Translations under genes and position numbers: made by a program | Shown: positions 1 to 13,510 of the stretch, piece after piece | How positions within the stretch are numbered: position 1 is the first letter of the stretch | Layout: every line of letters begins with the position of its first letter | NCBI RefSeq assembly: GCF_003955665.1 | Contig: NZ_RXHU01000094.1 | Location: 1-64,000, forward strand | DNA: 64,000 nt | Source: Paenibacillus whitsoniae | GTDB lineage: Bacteria; Bacillota; Bacilli; Paenibacillales; NBRC-103111 | Direction of reading: 5' to 3' | Notes under the pieces: generated by a model | The model's input: only the letters and a program-made list of their open reading frames with translations | The model's database searches: none | Told to the model about the DNA's origin: nothing

Positions 1-37
1 ATAAAAACCATACCTACTACTTTATATGAAACAAAAT

Positions 38-73
38 AAACGGAGCGCCGCGGCTTTGTGGGCTCCGTTTTAT
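38..73. terminator. Intrinsic terminator of a gene left of the window
   Basis: ACGGAGC at 40-46 pairs with GCTCCGT at 62-68 and is followed by a short T run. The reverse strand also has a T-rich end, so it may act both ways. Near-copies stand at 23817-23853 and 41549-41580. Confidence 0.75.
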
Positions 74-387
74 AATTTATTATGAAACCTCACACCCTTC
101 TTCTTTTTTTTTTTGTGTTTGTCAGTCAAATTCCATCATTCTTTAGAATCGTTTCAAAATTGGTTAGTCTGATTGTTTCGTGCCATCGTATTTCAATATG
201 ATCGTTGAAATGTACCATTGCAATTGTTGAACCGTCGTTATATATATAAAGTATATTAATATAGGATAGGAAAAATGGTGCTCCCCCTTTTAGCGAATCG
301 GGTATTAAAAGTATAGCCCTACACACGAACAATGATCGTTCGCAAATTTATGTATGCGCTTTATTTTTTATAGGAGGGGATGCCGAC
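74..387. other. Regulatory spacer before the first gene; no supported gene
   Basis: This AT-rich stretch holds a candidate promoter (218-246), two copies of the 8-mer TGATCGTT (199-206 and 333-340) and the strong ribosome site GGAGGGGA just before 388. A 68-codon minus-strand frame inside it has no ribosome site or recognisable protein and was not called. Confidence 0.6.
218..246 (+). promoter_or_regulatory. Candidate sigma-A promoter of the AraC sensor-regulator
   Basis: TTGCAA at 218-223 and TATATA at 241-246 are separated by 17 bp, a good vegetative promoter geometry, about 140 bp ahead of the start codon. Confidence 0.5.
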
Positions 388-2607
388 ATGAATCCGTTTA
401 AAACACAAAAAGGGTTTTACAAGATATTAGTAATGTTTATTGTAGCCATTAGTATTCCAGCTATCACAATTGGCTATTTGGGTATTCGTAACAGTACGAC
501 ACATATTATTAGACAGGTAGATAAATCTAGTAATTTTCTCTTGCTTGAAAAGAAATTGTTTATCGAGCAGCAGATGTCCGAAATTGAAAATGTGATGAAC
601 CAAATCATGGCAAGTGATGAAGTGTGGAAAATGTTCGAGCCAAATGTGACGTATGCAACCCGATCTCAAACCATGGTAGAAGTAATCAAGTATTTTAACA
701 AACTCGTAGGTACGAACAAAATGATTACTTCCATTTATCTAATAAATAAAGAAGAAGATTATGTAATTACCGATTCCAAATATAGTTTGAATGACTTCTA
801 TGACCAAGATATATTACGGATTGATTCAAGAGGGATTTTCACGGTTTTGCAGCCGCGTAAAGTGATTATGCTTAATGGGATCCAAAGGAATCTGCTTAGC
901 ACTGTTCGAACTTTTAAGGATGTATCCAGTAATGCCGCGATGCAAATTGTCATTAATATGGACTACCGTGATTTTTTGAGCAGTCTTCAAACGAGTGAGA
1001 ATTCAAAACAAATGGACCTGCTAATCTTCAACGATAACAACCAAATCATCGTTAACAATACGGGGATCGAACAGGAACTGTTACAGAAACAATTAACAAT
1101 GATCCGGAATGCGGAAGGTTCCTCACTACAACATACAATAAATGAATCCACATATTTTTTGAGTAAAACACATTCAGACTTTCTAGGATGGTCCGTTGTT
1201 TACGAACAACCCTTTGAGCAAGTTGTCGATTCAACCAAGCTATTGAGGAATGTTCTTATTTATTCGTTAGTGATCGTGTTACTATTATCATTCGTAATGG
1301 CATATTTATTTTCTTACTTTTTGTACAGACCGCTCGCACGGCTTGTTTCTGATATTCGTAAAAGGATGAATGTAGGCAAGGGAAGAGATGAATACACGCT
1401 TATCGATGGCGCGGTGAATACCTTATTTCAAGAAAATCATACGTTGCAGTCTCAATTCGGACTCGCTTTTCCTTTCATGAAGCAGCACTCTGTGTTTGAA
1501 TTGTTGAGCGGTAAAATTTGGGATGATGAAAAATTCCATGCGATTGTACAATTACTTGGTAAGTCGTTTGATATGTCGCGATTTGTAGTCGGAGTCTTCG
1601 ATTTCGAAAATAGGGAATTGACCGATAGTTTAATTGAAAAAGTCGAACTATTCTTTGATGAGCGATTTCAGGCAACCCTACATTCATCGATGAGCGAACG
1701 TCGACTTGTTATCATTCTGAATACAGAACTACAAAAAGATGATATCTACGAGTTATTTGGGGAACTGAAGGAAACGCTGAATGAAGCTGATGTAGAAATT
1801 ACTTTGGCCATTAGCCCGGTTTTTGAAAGTCTGGATAAGCTATTTCTTGCCTATCAAGAAGCGCTGCAGCTTCTTAACCGTAAATTCTTTATTGGTAAAA
1901 ATGAAATGATTGTTAAAGAAACCGTGGATGTCATGGAGTCGAACGGTAGATTTTACGATAAGAATCTTGAAGAAACTTTATTAGATAGTATCCGGTCTCA
2001 GAACCTTGAAAAGTCAATGGAAGTGGTAAGTGACTTAATTCGCATGCTTGCCAGTCAGCCCTACTCAATCGCATATGTGAAATACGCGATATTCCAAGTT
2101 TGTACGAATATCATTGGCGCGTTGGCAGAAGTAGGGGGCCGCTTAGAAGAAGCAGGAATTGATGGTCCGAGCATTTGGAATAGTGTGCAGTCAGCAGATA
2201 CGCTTGCAGAACTTGAGCAACTACTCATACGCTTTATATGCCAAAGTATGAATGTGACAGCAGATTTAAAGCAAAAACAACATACGGAACTCGTAGGAAA
2301 AACAATGGAATTTATCCAGAGGCACTATCACTTGGATTTATCTTTAAAGGATGTTTCGACGAATGTATATTTAAGTCCCGGCTATTTAAGTTCAATTTTC
2401 AAAACGGAAACTGGGATGACAATTTTGGATTATATAACGCAAGTTCGTATGGAAGAGGCTGTTAAGTTGATTATGAGCTCAGATGCGAAGATCCAGGATG
2501 TCGCCCTCGCGGTAGGTTACAATAATACGCAAAGTTTTATCCGTCTATTCAAGAAAGCATATAAAATGACACCTCTTGAGTATCGCAGGAAGATCATTCT
2601 GACGTGA
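388..2607 (+). CDS. Membrane-anchored AraC-family sensor-regulator
   Basis: The 739-residue protein joins an extracytoplasmic sensor to a DNA-binding domain in one chain. A first membrane helix spans about residues 11-32 and a second about 285-312; the roughly 250 residues between them resemble a Cache-type sensor. A cytoplasmic linker follows, and the last 100 residues form a double helix-turn-helix AraC domain, with the typical ending NNTQSFIRLFKKAYKMTP. Proteins of this build in Paenibacillus usually activate an adjacent sugar importer. Here the dehydrogenase, isomerase and importer genes follow on the same strand behind a terminator, so it is the likely local regulator; the ligand cannot be read from sequence. 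ATG 388 follows GGAGGGGA at good spacing. Confidence 0.9.
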   Translation: MNPFKTQKGFYKILVMFIVAISIPAITIGYLGIRNSTTHIIRQVDKSSNFLLLEKKLFIEQQMSEIENVMNQIMASDEVWKMFEPNVTYATRSQTMVEVIKYFNKLVGTNKMITSIYLINKEEDYVITDSKYSLNDFYDQDILRIDSRGIFTVLQPRKVIMLNGIQRNLLSTVRTFKDVSSNAAMQIVINMDYRDFLSSLQTSENSKQMDLLIFNDNNQIIVNNTGIEQELLQKQLTMIRNAEGSSLQHTINESTYFLSKTHSDFLGWSVVYEQPFEQVVDSTKLLRNVLIYSLVIVLLLSFVMAYLFSYFLYRPLARLVSDIRKRMNVGKGRDEYTLIDGAVNTLFQENHTLQSQFGLAFPFMKQHSVFELLSGKIWDDEKFHAIVQLLGKSFDMSRFVVGVFDFENRELTDSLIEKVELFFDERFQATLHSSMSERRLVIILNTELQKDDIYELFGELKETLNEADVEITLAISPVFESLDKLFLAYQEALQLLNRKFFIGKNEMIVKETVDVMESNGRFYDKNLEETLLDSIRSQNLEKSMEVVSDLIRMLASQPYSIAYVKYAIFQVCTNIIGALAEVGGRLEEAGIDGPSIWNSVQSADTLAELEQLLIRFICQSMNVTADLKQKQHTELVGKTMEFIQRHYHLDLSLKDVSTNVYLSPGYLSSIFKTETGMTILDYITQVRMEEAVKLIMSSDAKIQDVALAVGYNNTQSFIRLFKKAYKMTPLEYRRKIILT

Positions 2608-2619
2608 TTGATGATGATA

Positions 2620-2665
2620 ATGCTCCCTCTACTTGAAGAATTTCGGTGGAGGGAGTATTTATTTT
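2620..2665 (+). terminator. Terminator after the AraC sensor-regulator
   Basis: TGCTCCCTC (2621-2629) pairs with GAGGGAGTA across a loop of about 20 bases, followed by TTTATTTT. It separates the regulator from the downstream operon. Confidence 0.8.
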
Positions 2666-2917
2666 GGTTAACATGAGCAGCTTTTCAATTGTGAAAATTT
2701 CTTTGGAAGGTGATTTTGGGAAAAGGAAATGGGATATCGGGCAATTCGATAAAAATATGGGGAAAATACCATGAAAATTCTTTGTATTTCATATTGATCG
2801 TTAGATTCGTTCATTTACGATGCCCTGAAAAGGTCTATATACTTGGGTTGTAGCCATCTGAAAGCCCTTTCAATTTAAGGTTGTGCTATGAAGAAAATAT
2901 ACAGGGGGGATAAAGAA
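2666..2917 (+). promoter_or_regulatory. Promoter region of the lyase/importer operon
   Basis: No gene is seen in this AT-rich spacer. It contains two TGAAAATT(T)CTTTG direct repeats (from 2692 and 2772, 80 bp apart), one TGATCGTT (2795-2802) shared with the regulator's own promoter region, and a TATATA near 2837 that could serve as a -10 box. This looks like an activator-dependent promoter. Confidence 0.4.
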
Positions 2918-3916
2918 ATGAAACTGCTGCACATCGCTGAAGCCGATTCCCGATTTCCAACAGAGGGACCGTTCTTAGATGCGCTGCGGGAATTTGGGGA
3001 GCTAACGGTCATTCGTAACGATGGCACGATGACGGATGAAGAAATGGCATCGCACATTCGGGAGCATGATGTCCTTCTTACGATTTGGGGGTCAAGTCCT
3101 GTGCCCGAACAGATCGCACAGAATCCTGGTCGGCTATCTTACATCTGCAACATTTCGGGAGGAATCAAAGGTTGGATACCACTTTCAATTATTGAAGCAG
3201 GCATACCCGTAACCAATTGGGGAGATGCCATTGCAGCGGATGTAGCGGAAGCTGCATTTACACTCCTACTGGCTTCATTAAAAGAATTGCTTCCACAACA
3301 GTTAGCGGTACGATCAGGCGGTTGGCATCGAAATGACCGTCGAGTAGGCATGATGTATGGCTTAAGAATCGGAATTTATGGTATGGGGGTAATTGGAAGA
3401 AAGTTTGTTGATTTTCTGCGCCCATTCGAATGCCACATCCATTATTATGATCCCTATTTGTCTTCAACTACAACACTAGAGGGCTGTAAGCGTTACGACA
3501 GTCTAGTGGAACTTGCGGCTGATTGCGACGTGCTTGTCATTCATGCTGGTTTGACGGAAGAAACCCGGAATTCGGTTAACGCAGAAGTATTGTCGCATTT
3601 GGCGGACTATAGTATTGTCATTAATACGGCTCGCGGAGATATCATTGATCAAGATGCACTATTCGCTGAACTGCAAGCAGGGAGATTACGCGCTGGGCTC
3701 GATGTCATCGCAGATAATGATAGGCTCGCAGAGGACCATCCGGCACGTATGTGGCCAAATGTACTATTTACGGCACATGATCTCTTCTATGCAACTTGGA
3801 ATATGCCAAAGTTACAAAGATACGAACGGATATGCTTGGATAATTTACAACGCTTTCGAGAAGGCAAGCCGCTGCTGTTTAAGTTCGATCGGGATCGATA
3901 TCTGCGAAGCACATAA
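2918..3916 (+). CDS. D-isomer 2-hydroxyacid dehydrogenase family protein
   Basis: This 332-residue NAD(P)-dependent oxidoreductase would interconvert a 2-hydroxyacid and a 2-oxoacid, plausibly in breakdown of a uronic- or aldonic-acid intermediate. The Rossmann motif GIYGMGVIG lies near residue 150, the substrate-binding Arg is R239 in NTARGD, and the catalytic His is H287 in TAHDLF. The family's usual Glu, five residues after the Asp of the ALDV(F) motif, is Asn here (LDVIADN), so the catalytic dyad may be altered. I chose ATG 2918 because AGGGGGGA sits 7 bp before it; an in-frame ATG at 2888 has no ribosome site. It heads the operon running to 14671. Confidence 0.85.
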   Translation: MKLLHIAEADSRFPTEGPFLDALREFGELTVIRNDGTMTDEEMASHIREHDVLLTIWGSSPVPEQIAQNPGRLSYICNISGGIKGWIPLSIIEAGIPVTNWGDAIAADVAEAAFTLLLASLKELLPQQLAVRSGGWHRNDRRVGMMYGLRIGIYGMGVIGRKFVDFLRPFECHIHYYDPYLSSTTTLEGCKRYDSLVELAADCDVLVIHAGLTEETRNSVNAEVLSHLADYSIVINTARGDIIDQDALFAELQAGRLRAGLDVIADNDRLAEDHPARMWPNVLFTAHDLFYATWNMPKLQRYERICLDNLQRFREGKPLLFKFDRDRYLRST

Positions 3917-3976
3917 TTAAGCCGAATCTTGTATGAACAGCAGGAAACAATAAACAAGATCTGGGAGACGTATATA

Positions 3977-4789
3977 ATGAAGCTATCGTTCACAACGCTT
4001 GGATGTCCAGCATGGTCCTGGGAGCAAATCATCGACGAAGCGGTTCGTTACGGTTATGACGGAGTCGAACTTCGAGGTATTTCAGGGGAACTGCGATTAA
4101 GTCGATGTGATGCATTGCACAGTGACCGTTTGGAGGCTTCCATCGCCTATGCTGCAGCGCAAGGAATCAAGATCATTTGTCTTGATACTTCGTGTGTATT
4201 CCATGATGATAGCAAGTTCGCTGCGGCCATTGAAGAGGGTGTGGAGACGATTGACTTGGCTGTTAAAATGGGCGCTCCTTATATCCGCGTTTTTGGCGAC
4301 TTAATTCCGAGCGACCAAAAAGAATCCGATATCGTTCGCCAAGTTGCCCGAGGCTTACAGATGCTAGGGCTTTACGCCGAAAACAAAGGGATCAGTGTGC
4401 TTCTAGAGACACACGGGGATTTCTCGTCATCCCAGCGGATCCTTGATGTCCTTCGGCAAACATCGTCGCCGGCGATAGGGATCATTTGGGACGTTCATCA
4501 CACGATAAAGTATGGTGTCCAAGAACCACCGTCTGAAACGTGGCGTCAACTACGGCCTTATATCCGGCATATCCATCTGAAGGATGCACGGGGGGAAGGT
4601 AAAGACATCACACCAGTTCTTGTCGGTAAAGGAGATTTGCCTCTACCAGATATTATAAAACTCCTTTCTGAAAGCGAATACATGGGATGGCTTTCGTTTG
4701 AATGGGAAAAAAAGTGGCATCCTGACATTGAGGAACCTGATATTGCACTACCTGCGTATATGTCGTACATGCGCCAGCACATTCAATAG
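3977..4789 (+). CDS. Sugar phosphate isomerase/epimerase-like TIM barrel
   Basis: This 270-residue protein belongs to the xylose isomerase-like TIM-barrel superfamily (AP endonuclease 2 fold), which isomerises or epimerises sugars and keto-acids with a divalent metal. Candidate metal ligands appear in the usual order: Glu in LLETHGD, Asp and His in WDVHHT, His in RHIHLKD and Glu in LSFEWEKK near the end. The opening MKLSFTTLGCPAWSW is typical. ATG 3977 was preferred over an upstream in-frame ATG at 3929 because it has a GGGAG before it and begins the conserved domain. It lies 60 bp after the dehydrogenase and before the importer, so it probably acts on the imported sugar. The substrate is unknown. 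Confidence 0.82.
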   Translation: MKLSFTTLGCPAWSWEQIIDEAVRYGYDGVELRGISGELRLSRCDALHSDRLEASIAYAAAQGIKIICLDTSCVFHDDSKFAAAIEEGVETIDLAVKMGAPYIRVFGDLIPSDQKESDIVRQVARGLQMLGLYAENKGISVLLETHGDFSSSQRILDVLRQTSSPAIGIIWDVHHTIKYGVQEPPSETWRQLRPYIRHIHLKDARGEGKDITPVLVGKGDLPLPDIIKLLSESEYMGWLSFEWEKKWHPDIEEPDIALPAYMSYMRQHIQ

Positions 4790-4816
4790 TTTAATAAAAA
4801 ATGGGAGGTTATTTAA

Positions 4817-6349
4817 ATGTCCAAAAAGAAAGCACAGAGCATGACAGTTGCATCGGTTCTAACCTTGGCTATGATCACGGGCTGCTCATCCAATAACGAC
4901 ACTTCTTCTTCACCATCAGCTGCATCCACTTCAACAGCTGCGGCAACAAAGCAGCCGACTGCAACACTAAAATTGGCAGTTCTCGAGACTTATCCGGGTG
5001 TCACTTTAGACAACAAAACGACTCATTATATTGAAGAGAAGACCAACACAAAATTGGACATCACCGTAATTCCTAGCGGGGATCTTGAGAATAAGCTGCA
5101 AGTTATGCTGGCTTCTGGCGACAAACCGGATATCATCCAGTTGAGTACGGATACGCTAGAGATGAAGCTGACAAAATCAAATGTGTTGCTTCCCCTTAAT
5201 ACCTATTTCGATAAAGCGCCCAATCTTAAAAAATTTGGCGATGGCGGCCTATGGGACATTATGAAGCATAACGATAACAATGTGTATACGATTCCGATTC
5301 GCGGCAGCGCGATTGACAATATTCCGATCTACCGCAAGGACTGGCTGGATAAAGTTGGACTGAAGGTGCCAACAACATTGGATGAGTATTACGCTGTAGC
5401 CGATGCGTTCACGAACAAAGATCCGGATGGAAATGGTAAAAAGGATACGTATGCACTTAGCGCATATACGGCCGGCGGCAATGTTGATTTATCGTCCATG
5501 GATATGGTCTTTAGTGCTTTTGGAACATTGCCAGGGAACTGGATTCTTCAAGACGGGAAGCTTGTGCCTGGTGCTGTAGCACCTGGAGCACTGGATGCAC
5601 TCAAATTTCTAAATAAAATGTATAAGGAAAAAATGATTGATCCTGAATTCATCACTGACAATGCCGCCAGGTTTAAGGACAAAGTGATAAAAGGTACTGT
5701 CGGCGCGCCAGTCTATCGATATTTTTTAATGGATACTTCAAATATTAACAATTACTATACACCGCTTAAACAAAACAATCCCAATGCTGAATTCGTTGAA
5801 GGCGGAATTCTCAAAGGGCCAAAACAAAATGGCATTGGCTACCGTATGCTTACTCAACGTGGTTGGCTCAAAACGGCGATTACCAAGGATTCTAAAAACA
5901 TTGATGCAGCAATTCGAGTACTTGATTTCTTGGCATCAGATGAAGGAAATATGTATGAGAATTATGGGGAAAAAGGGAAAGATTACACATTGGATAACAA
6001 TATTGTGAAACAGCTGATCAAGGACGAGGAAATCAAAGCAGCTGGCATTGGACAGTTAAAACTTGCATTCAATTTCATGTATAATCACACCTCACAGCGT
6101 TTCCAAGAGTTATATAAATTCGCTCATACGATCGGGTACCGAAACCCAGCCGATGGCTTGGTGATCGATGACAACTCGAAAGCAACAGAGCTAGGCCAAT
6201 TTACTTCCCAACAGTTTACTAAAATGATATTGAATGAGGGTCCCATCGACGACTTATTCAAAGACTTTGTAACGGAGTTTTACAAACGTGGTGGCACCGA
6301 CTACACCAAAGCTATGAATGACGCTTACCTGGCAAAAACAAAAAAATAG
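4817..6349 (+). CDS. LplA-type sugar-binding lipoprotein of ABC importer 1
   Basis: This 510-residue extracellular solute-binding protein would capture an oligosaccharide outside the membrane and pass it to the two downstream permeases. A signal peptide ends in the lipobox ITGC, followed by a Ser/Thr/Ala-rich linker (to about residue 50) and the family 1 binding fold. The calcium-loop-like segment NKDPDGNGKKDTYA near residue 215 is characteristic of the LplA subfamily. A GGGAGG ribosome site precedes ATG 4817. It is the longest of the five binding proteins here, in keeping with the LplA/LplB/YtcP class associated with oligosaccharides of plant or acidic polymers. Confidence 0.92.
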   Translation: MSKKKAQSMTVASVLTLAMITGCSSNNDTSSSPSAASTSTAAATKQPTATLKLAVLETYPGVTLDNKTTHYIEEKTNTKLDITVIPSGDLENKLQVMLASGDKPDIIQLSTDTLEMKLTKSNVLLPLNTYFDKAPNLKKFGDGGLWDIMKHNDNNVYTIPIRGSAIDNIPIYRKDWLDKVGLKVPTTLDEYYAVADAFTNKDPDGNGKKDTYALSAYTAGGNVDLSSMDMVFSAFGTLPGNWILQDGKLVPGAVAPGALDALKFLNKMYKEKMIDPEFITDNAARFKDKVIKGTVGAPVYRYFLMDTSNINNYYTPLKQNNPNAEFVEGGILKGPKQNGIGYRMLTQRGWLKTAITKDSKNIDAAIRVLDFLASDEGNMYENYGEKGKDYTLDNNIVKQLIKDEEIKAAGIGQLKLAFNFMYNHTSQRFQELYKFAHTIGYRNPADGLVIDDNSKATELGQFTSQQFTKMILNEGPIDDLFKDFVTEFYKRGGTDYTKAMNDAYLAKTKK

Positions 6350-6372
6350 ACGAGTTGTTACGGAATACTGGA

Positions 6373-6403
6373 AAGAGCGGATGATTGTGTGAATTCCGCT
6401 CTT
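6373..6403 (+). promoter_or_regulatory. Intercistronic hairpin between binding protein and permease 1
   Basis: AAGAGCGGA (6373-6381) pairs perfectly with TCCGCTCTT (6395-6403). No long T run follows, so it may be an RNA-stabilising or partial-termination hairpin that favours binding-protein expression. Confidence 0.7.
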
Positions 6404-6434
6404 CGCCAGACCGGACAGCGGAGAGGGGTGCATC

Positions 6435-7385
6435 ATGGAAACAACGCAAACAACTGAGAGAAAAAAAATCATATGGAAGAATAAAACAGTTTTTCACGAT
6501 TTGCGAAACGATAAATATTTGTATCTGATGCTGTTGCCAGGGTTATTGTATTTCCTTATTTTTAAATATGCTCCTCTTTATGGCATCGTAATTGCCTTTA
6601 AAGATTATGATATTTTTCAAGGGATATGGCAAAGCGATTGGGTTGGATGGAAAAATTTCCAAGATGTCTTTCAGTACTCGGATTTTTGGAAGATCTTCCG
6701 TAATACAATTCTAATCAGTGTATATAAAATTATATTCGGTTTCCCAGCACCGATCATCGTTGCACTATTGCTGAATGAGCTAGGCAACCGTTTCTTTAAG
6801 CGGGCGATCCAAACGATTTTATATTTGCCTCATTTTATTTCGTGGGTTGTCATTTCAGGATTTATTTTGGCCATTTTATCTCCGAACAATGGCGTTGTTG
6901 CACTCGTTTATGAATGGTTTGGCCAAGAACCGCGCAATTTGCTTATTGACCAGAATCTGTTTCGAAGCATACTTGTTGCCTCTGATATTTGGAAGGATCT
7001 TGGCTGGGGCACGATTATCTATTTGGCGGCGTTGACACAGGTGGATCCCTCGCTTTATGAGGCGGCTATCATGGATGGAGCGGGTAAATGGAAGCAAACG
7101 TGGCACATTACGCTTCCATCTATACGAAATGTCATTATTTTGCTTCTTATTTTGCGTATCGGGTTCTTGATGGGAGCCGGATTTGAGCAAATATTAGTCA
7201 TGCAGAACTCTGCTGTAGCAGAAGTCAGCGAAGTTTTGGACACATTTGTTTTTAAATACGGTCTGCAGCAAGGGAACTACAGCTTTGCTACTGCAGTCGG
7301 CGTGTTTAATTCTGTTATCGCGCTAATTCTCGTACTTGCAGCGCAATGGGTGAGCAAGTTATTCGGGGAAGAGGGGTTGAGCTAG
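6435..7385 (+). CDS. ABC sugar permease, LplB type (importer 1)
   Basis: This 316-residue inner-membrane subunit has about six helices. The cytoplasmic EAA loop that contacts the ATPase reads EAAIMDGAGKWKQTWHITLP. The N-terminal DKYLYLMLLPGLLYFLIFKYAPLYG segment is typical of LplB proteins that pair with YtcP-like partners. It sits behind the intercistronic hairpin and abuts the next permease with no spacer. It forms the translocation pore with that partner; no ATPase gene is present in the operon. Confidence 0.92.
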   Translation: METTQTTERKKIIWKNKTVFHDLRNDKYLYLMLLPGLLYFLIFKYAPLYGIVIAFKDYDIFQGIWQSDWVGWKNFQDVFQYSDFWKIFRNTILISVYKIIFGFPAPIIVALLLNELGNRFFKRAIQTILYLPHFISWVVISGFILAILSPNNGVVALVYEWFGQEPRNLLIDQNLFRSILVASDIWKDLGWGTIIYLAALTQVDPSLYEAAIMDGAGKWKQTWHITLPSIRNVIILLLILRIGFLMGAGFEQILVMQNSAVAEVSEVLDTFVFKYGLQQGNYSFATAVGVFNSVIALILVLAAQWVSKLFGEEGLS

Positions 7386-8249
7386 ATGAAAAGGCATCGT
7401 AATCTTCGTCTTTACCCGCTTGTCCTCAATACCGGGTTTGTACTTCTTGGCCTGATTATGTTTTATCCTTTCTGGTATGTGTTGATGTTTTCTTTAAGTG
7501 ATCCGACACATGCCTCTGTCAACAAATTGAATCTGTATCCCGAGCATTTTTCATTATCGACATACAAATACGTGCTTTCCCAGAAGTTCCTGTATGTTGG
7601 CTTTAGAAATACGCTGATCGTCACGATTTTCGGAACACTCATAAGTATGGTGCTTACAATCGGATGTGCATACCCGCTAGCTAAAAGCAGTTTGCGTTGG
7701 CGCAGTCCTATCTTTTCAATTATTTTTTTTACAATGTTGTTTAATGGCGGCTTGATTCCTACCTACCTCGTCATCAAGCAATTGCATTTGGTTGACACAC
7801 TGTGGGCGTTAATGTTGCCGTCAGCCGTTAGTGTTTACAACATGCTAATTATGATTAAGTTCTATAAGGGAATTCCAACTGAATTGATCGAATCGGCAAA
7901 AATGGACGGCGCTAATGATTTGTTCATTCTATTGCGCATCATATTGCCTTTGTCGGGCGCCGTTAACGCTACGATTGGCTTGATTTACGCGGTAGCAAGG
8001 TGGAACGAATATCTGCCAGGCATCATCTACATTCATGATCAGCAAAAACGAGTCTTGCAGGTCGTGCTAAATGGGATGCTTAAAGAGGAATCACTTGCGA
8101 ATCAGCCTGGATTAAGTGATATGGCATCGTCGCCGGAAAGCATCAAGATGGCGGCCGTTGTCGTCAGTATGGTGCCAATTCTGCTCGTCTATCCCTATTT
8201 GCAAAAGTATTTCGTCAAAGGCATGCTGATAGGTTCAGTGAAAGGGTAG
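7386..8249 (+). CDS. ABC sugar permease, YtcP type (importer 1)
   Basis: This 287-residue second pore subunit begins one base after the preceding stop codon, implying translational coupling. It has six predicted membrane helices, the EAA loop ESAKMDGANDLFILLRIILP and the usual C-terminal YLQKYFVKGMLIGSVKG. The region NQPGLSDMASSPESIKMA before the last helix is also typical of this subgroup. Its partner is the LplB-type permease immediately upstream. Confidence 0.92.
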   Translation: MKRHRNLRLYPLVLNTGFVLLGLIMFYPFWYVLMFSLSDPTHASVNKLNLYPEHFSLSTYKYVLSQKFLYVGFRNTLIVTIFGTLISMVLTIGCAYPLAKSSLRWRSPIFSIIFFTMLFNGGLIPTYLVIKQLHLVDTLWALMLPSAVSVYNMLIMIKFYKGIPTELIESAKMDGANDLFILLRIILPLSGAVNATIGLIYAVARWNEYLPGIIYIHDQQKRVLQVVLNGMLKEESLANQPGLSDMASSPESIKMAAVVVSMVPILLVYPYLQKYFVKGMLIGSVKG

Positions 8250-8250
8250 T

Positions 8251-8278
8251 GAATACGAAAAATTGAATACGAAAAATT
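8251..8278 (+). repeat. Perfect 14-bp tandem duplication
   Basis: GAATACGAAAAATT occurs at 8251-8264 and again, with no gap, at 8265-8278, directly after the permease stop codon. It is followed by an AGTAC/GTACT hairpin (8286-8307) and an unused Shine-Dalgarno-like AAGGGGGTGATC at 8312. Confidence 0.9.
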
Positions 8279-8406
8279 ACACTTAAGTACCGTCAATTGG
8301 CAGTACTCTATAAGGGGGTGATCATCAAGAAAACCCATTATTTCTATTGGTAAAGTAATAGAATGGCATGGTTCAAACTTTTTAAGAGTGAAAGGAAGTG
8401 TTGCAT

Positions 8407-13485
<5,079 letters not shown>

Positions 13486-13510
13486 GAGGCGAAAAGGAAG
13501 TGTTGCAAAA

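Noticed and set aside
126..332. 68-codon minus-strand open frame at the left edge
   Set aside because: No ribosome site, no recognisable motif, and it overlaps the promoter region of the gene at 388.
8318..8353. Eleven-codon frame from GTG 8318 as a leader peptide
   Set aside because: The GTG lies within the purine-rich tract itself, leaving no room for a ribosome site.
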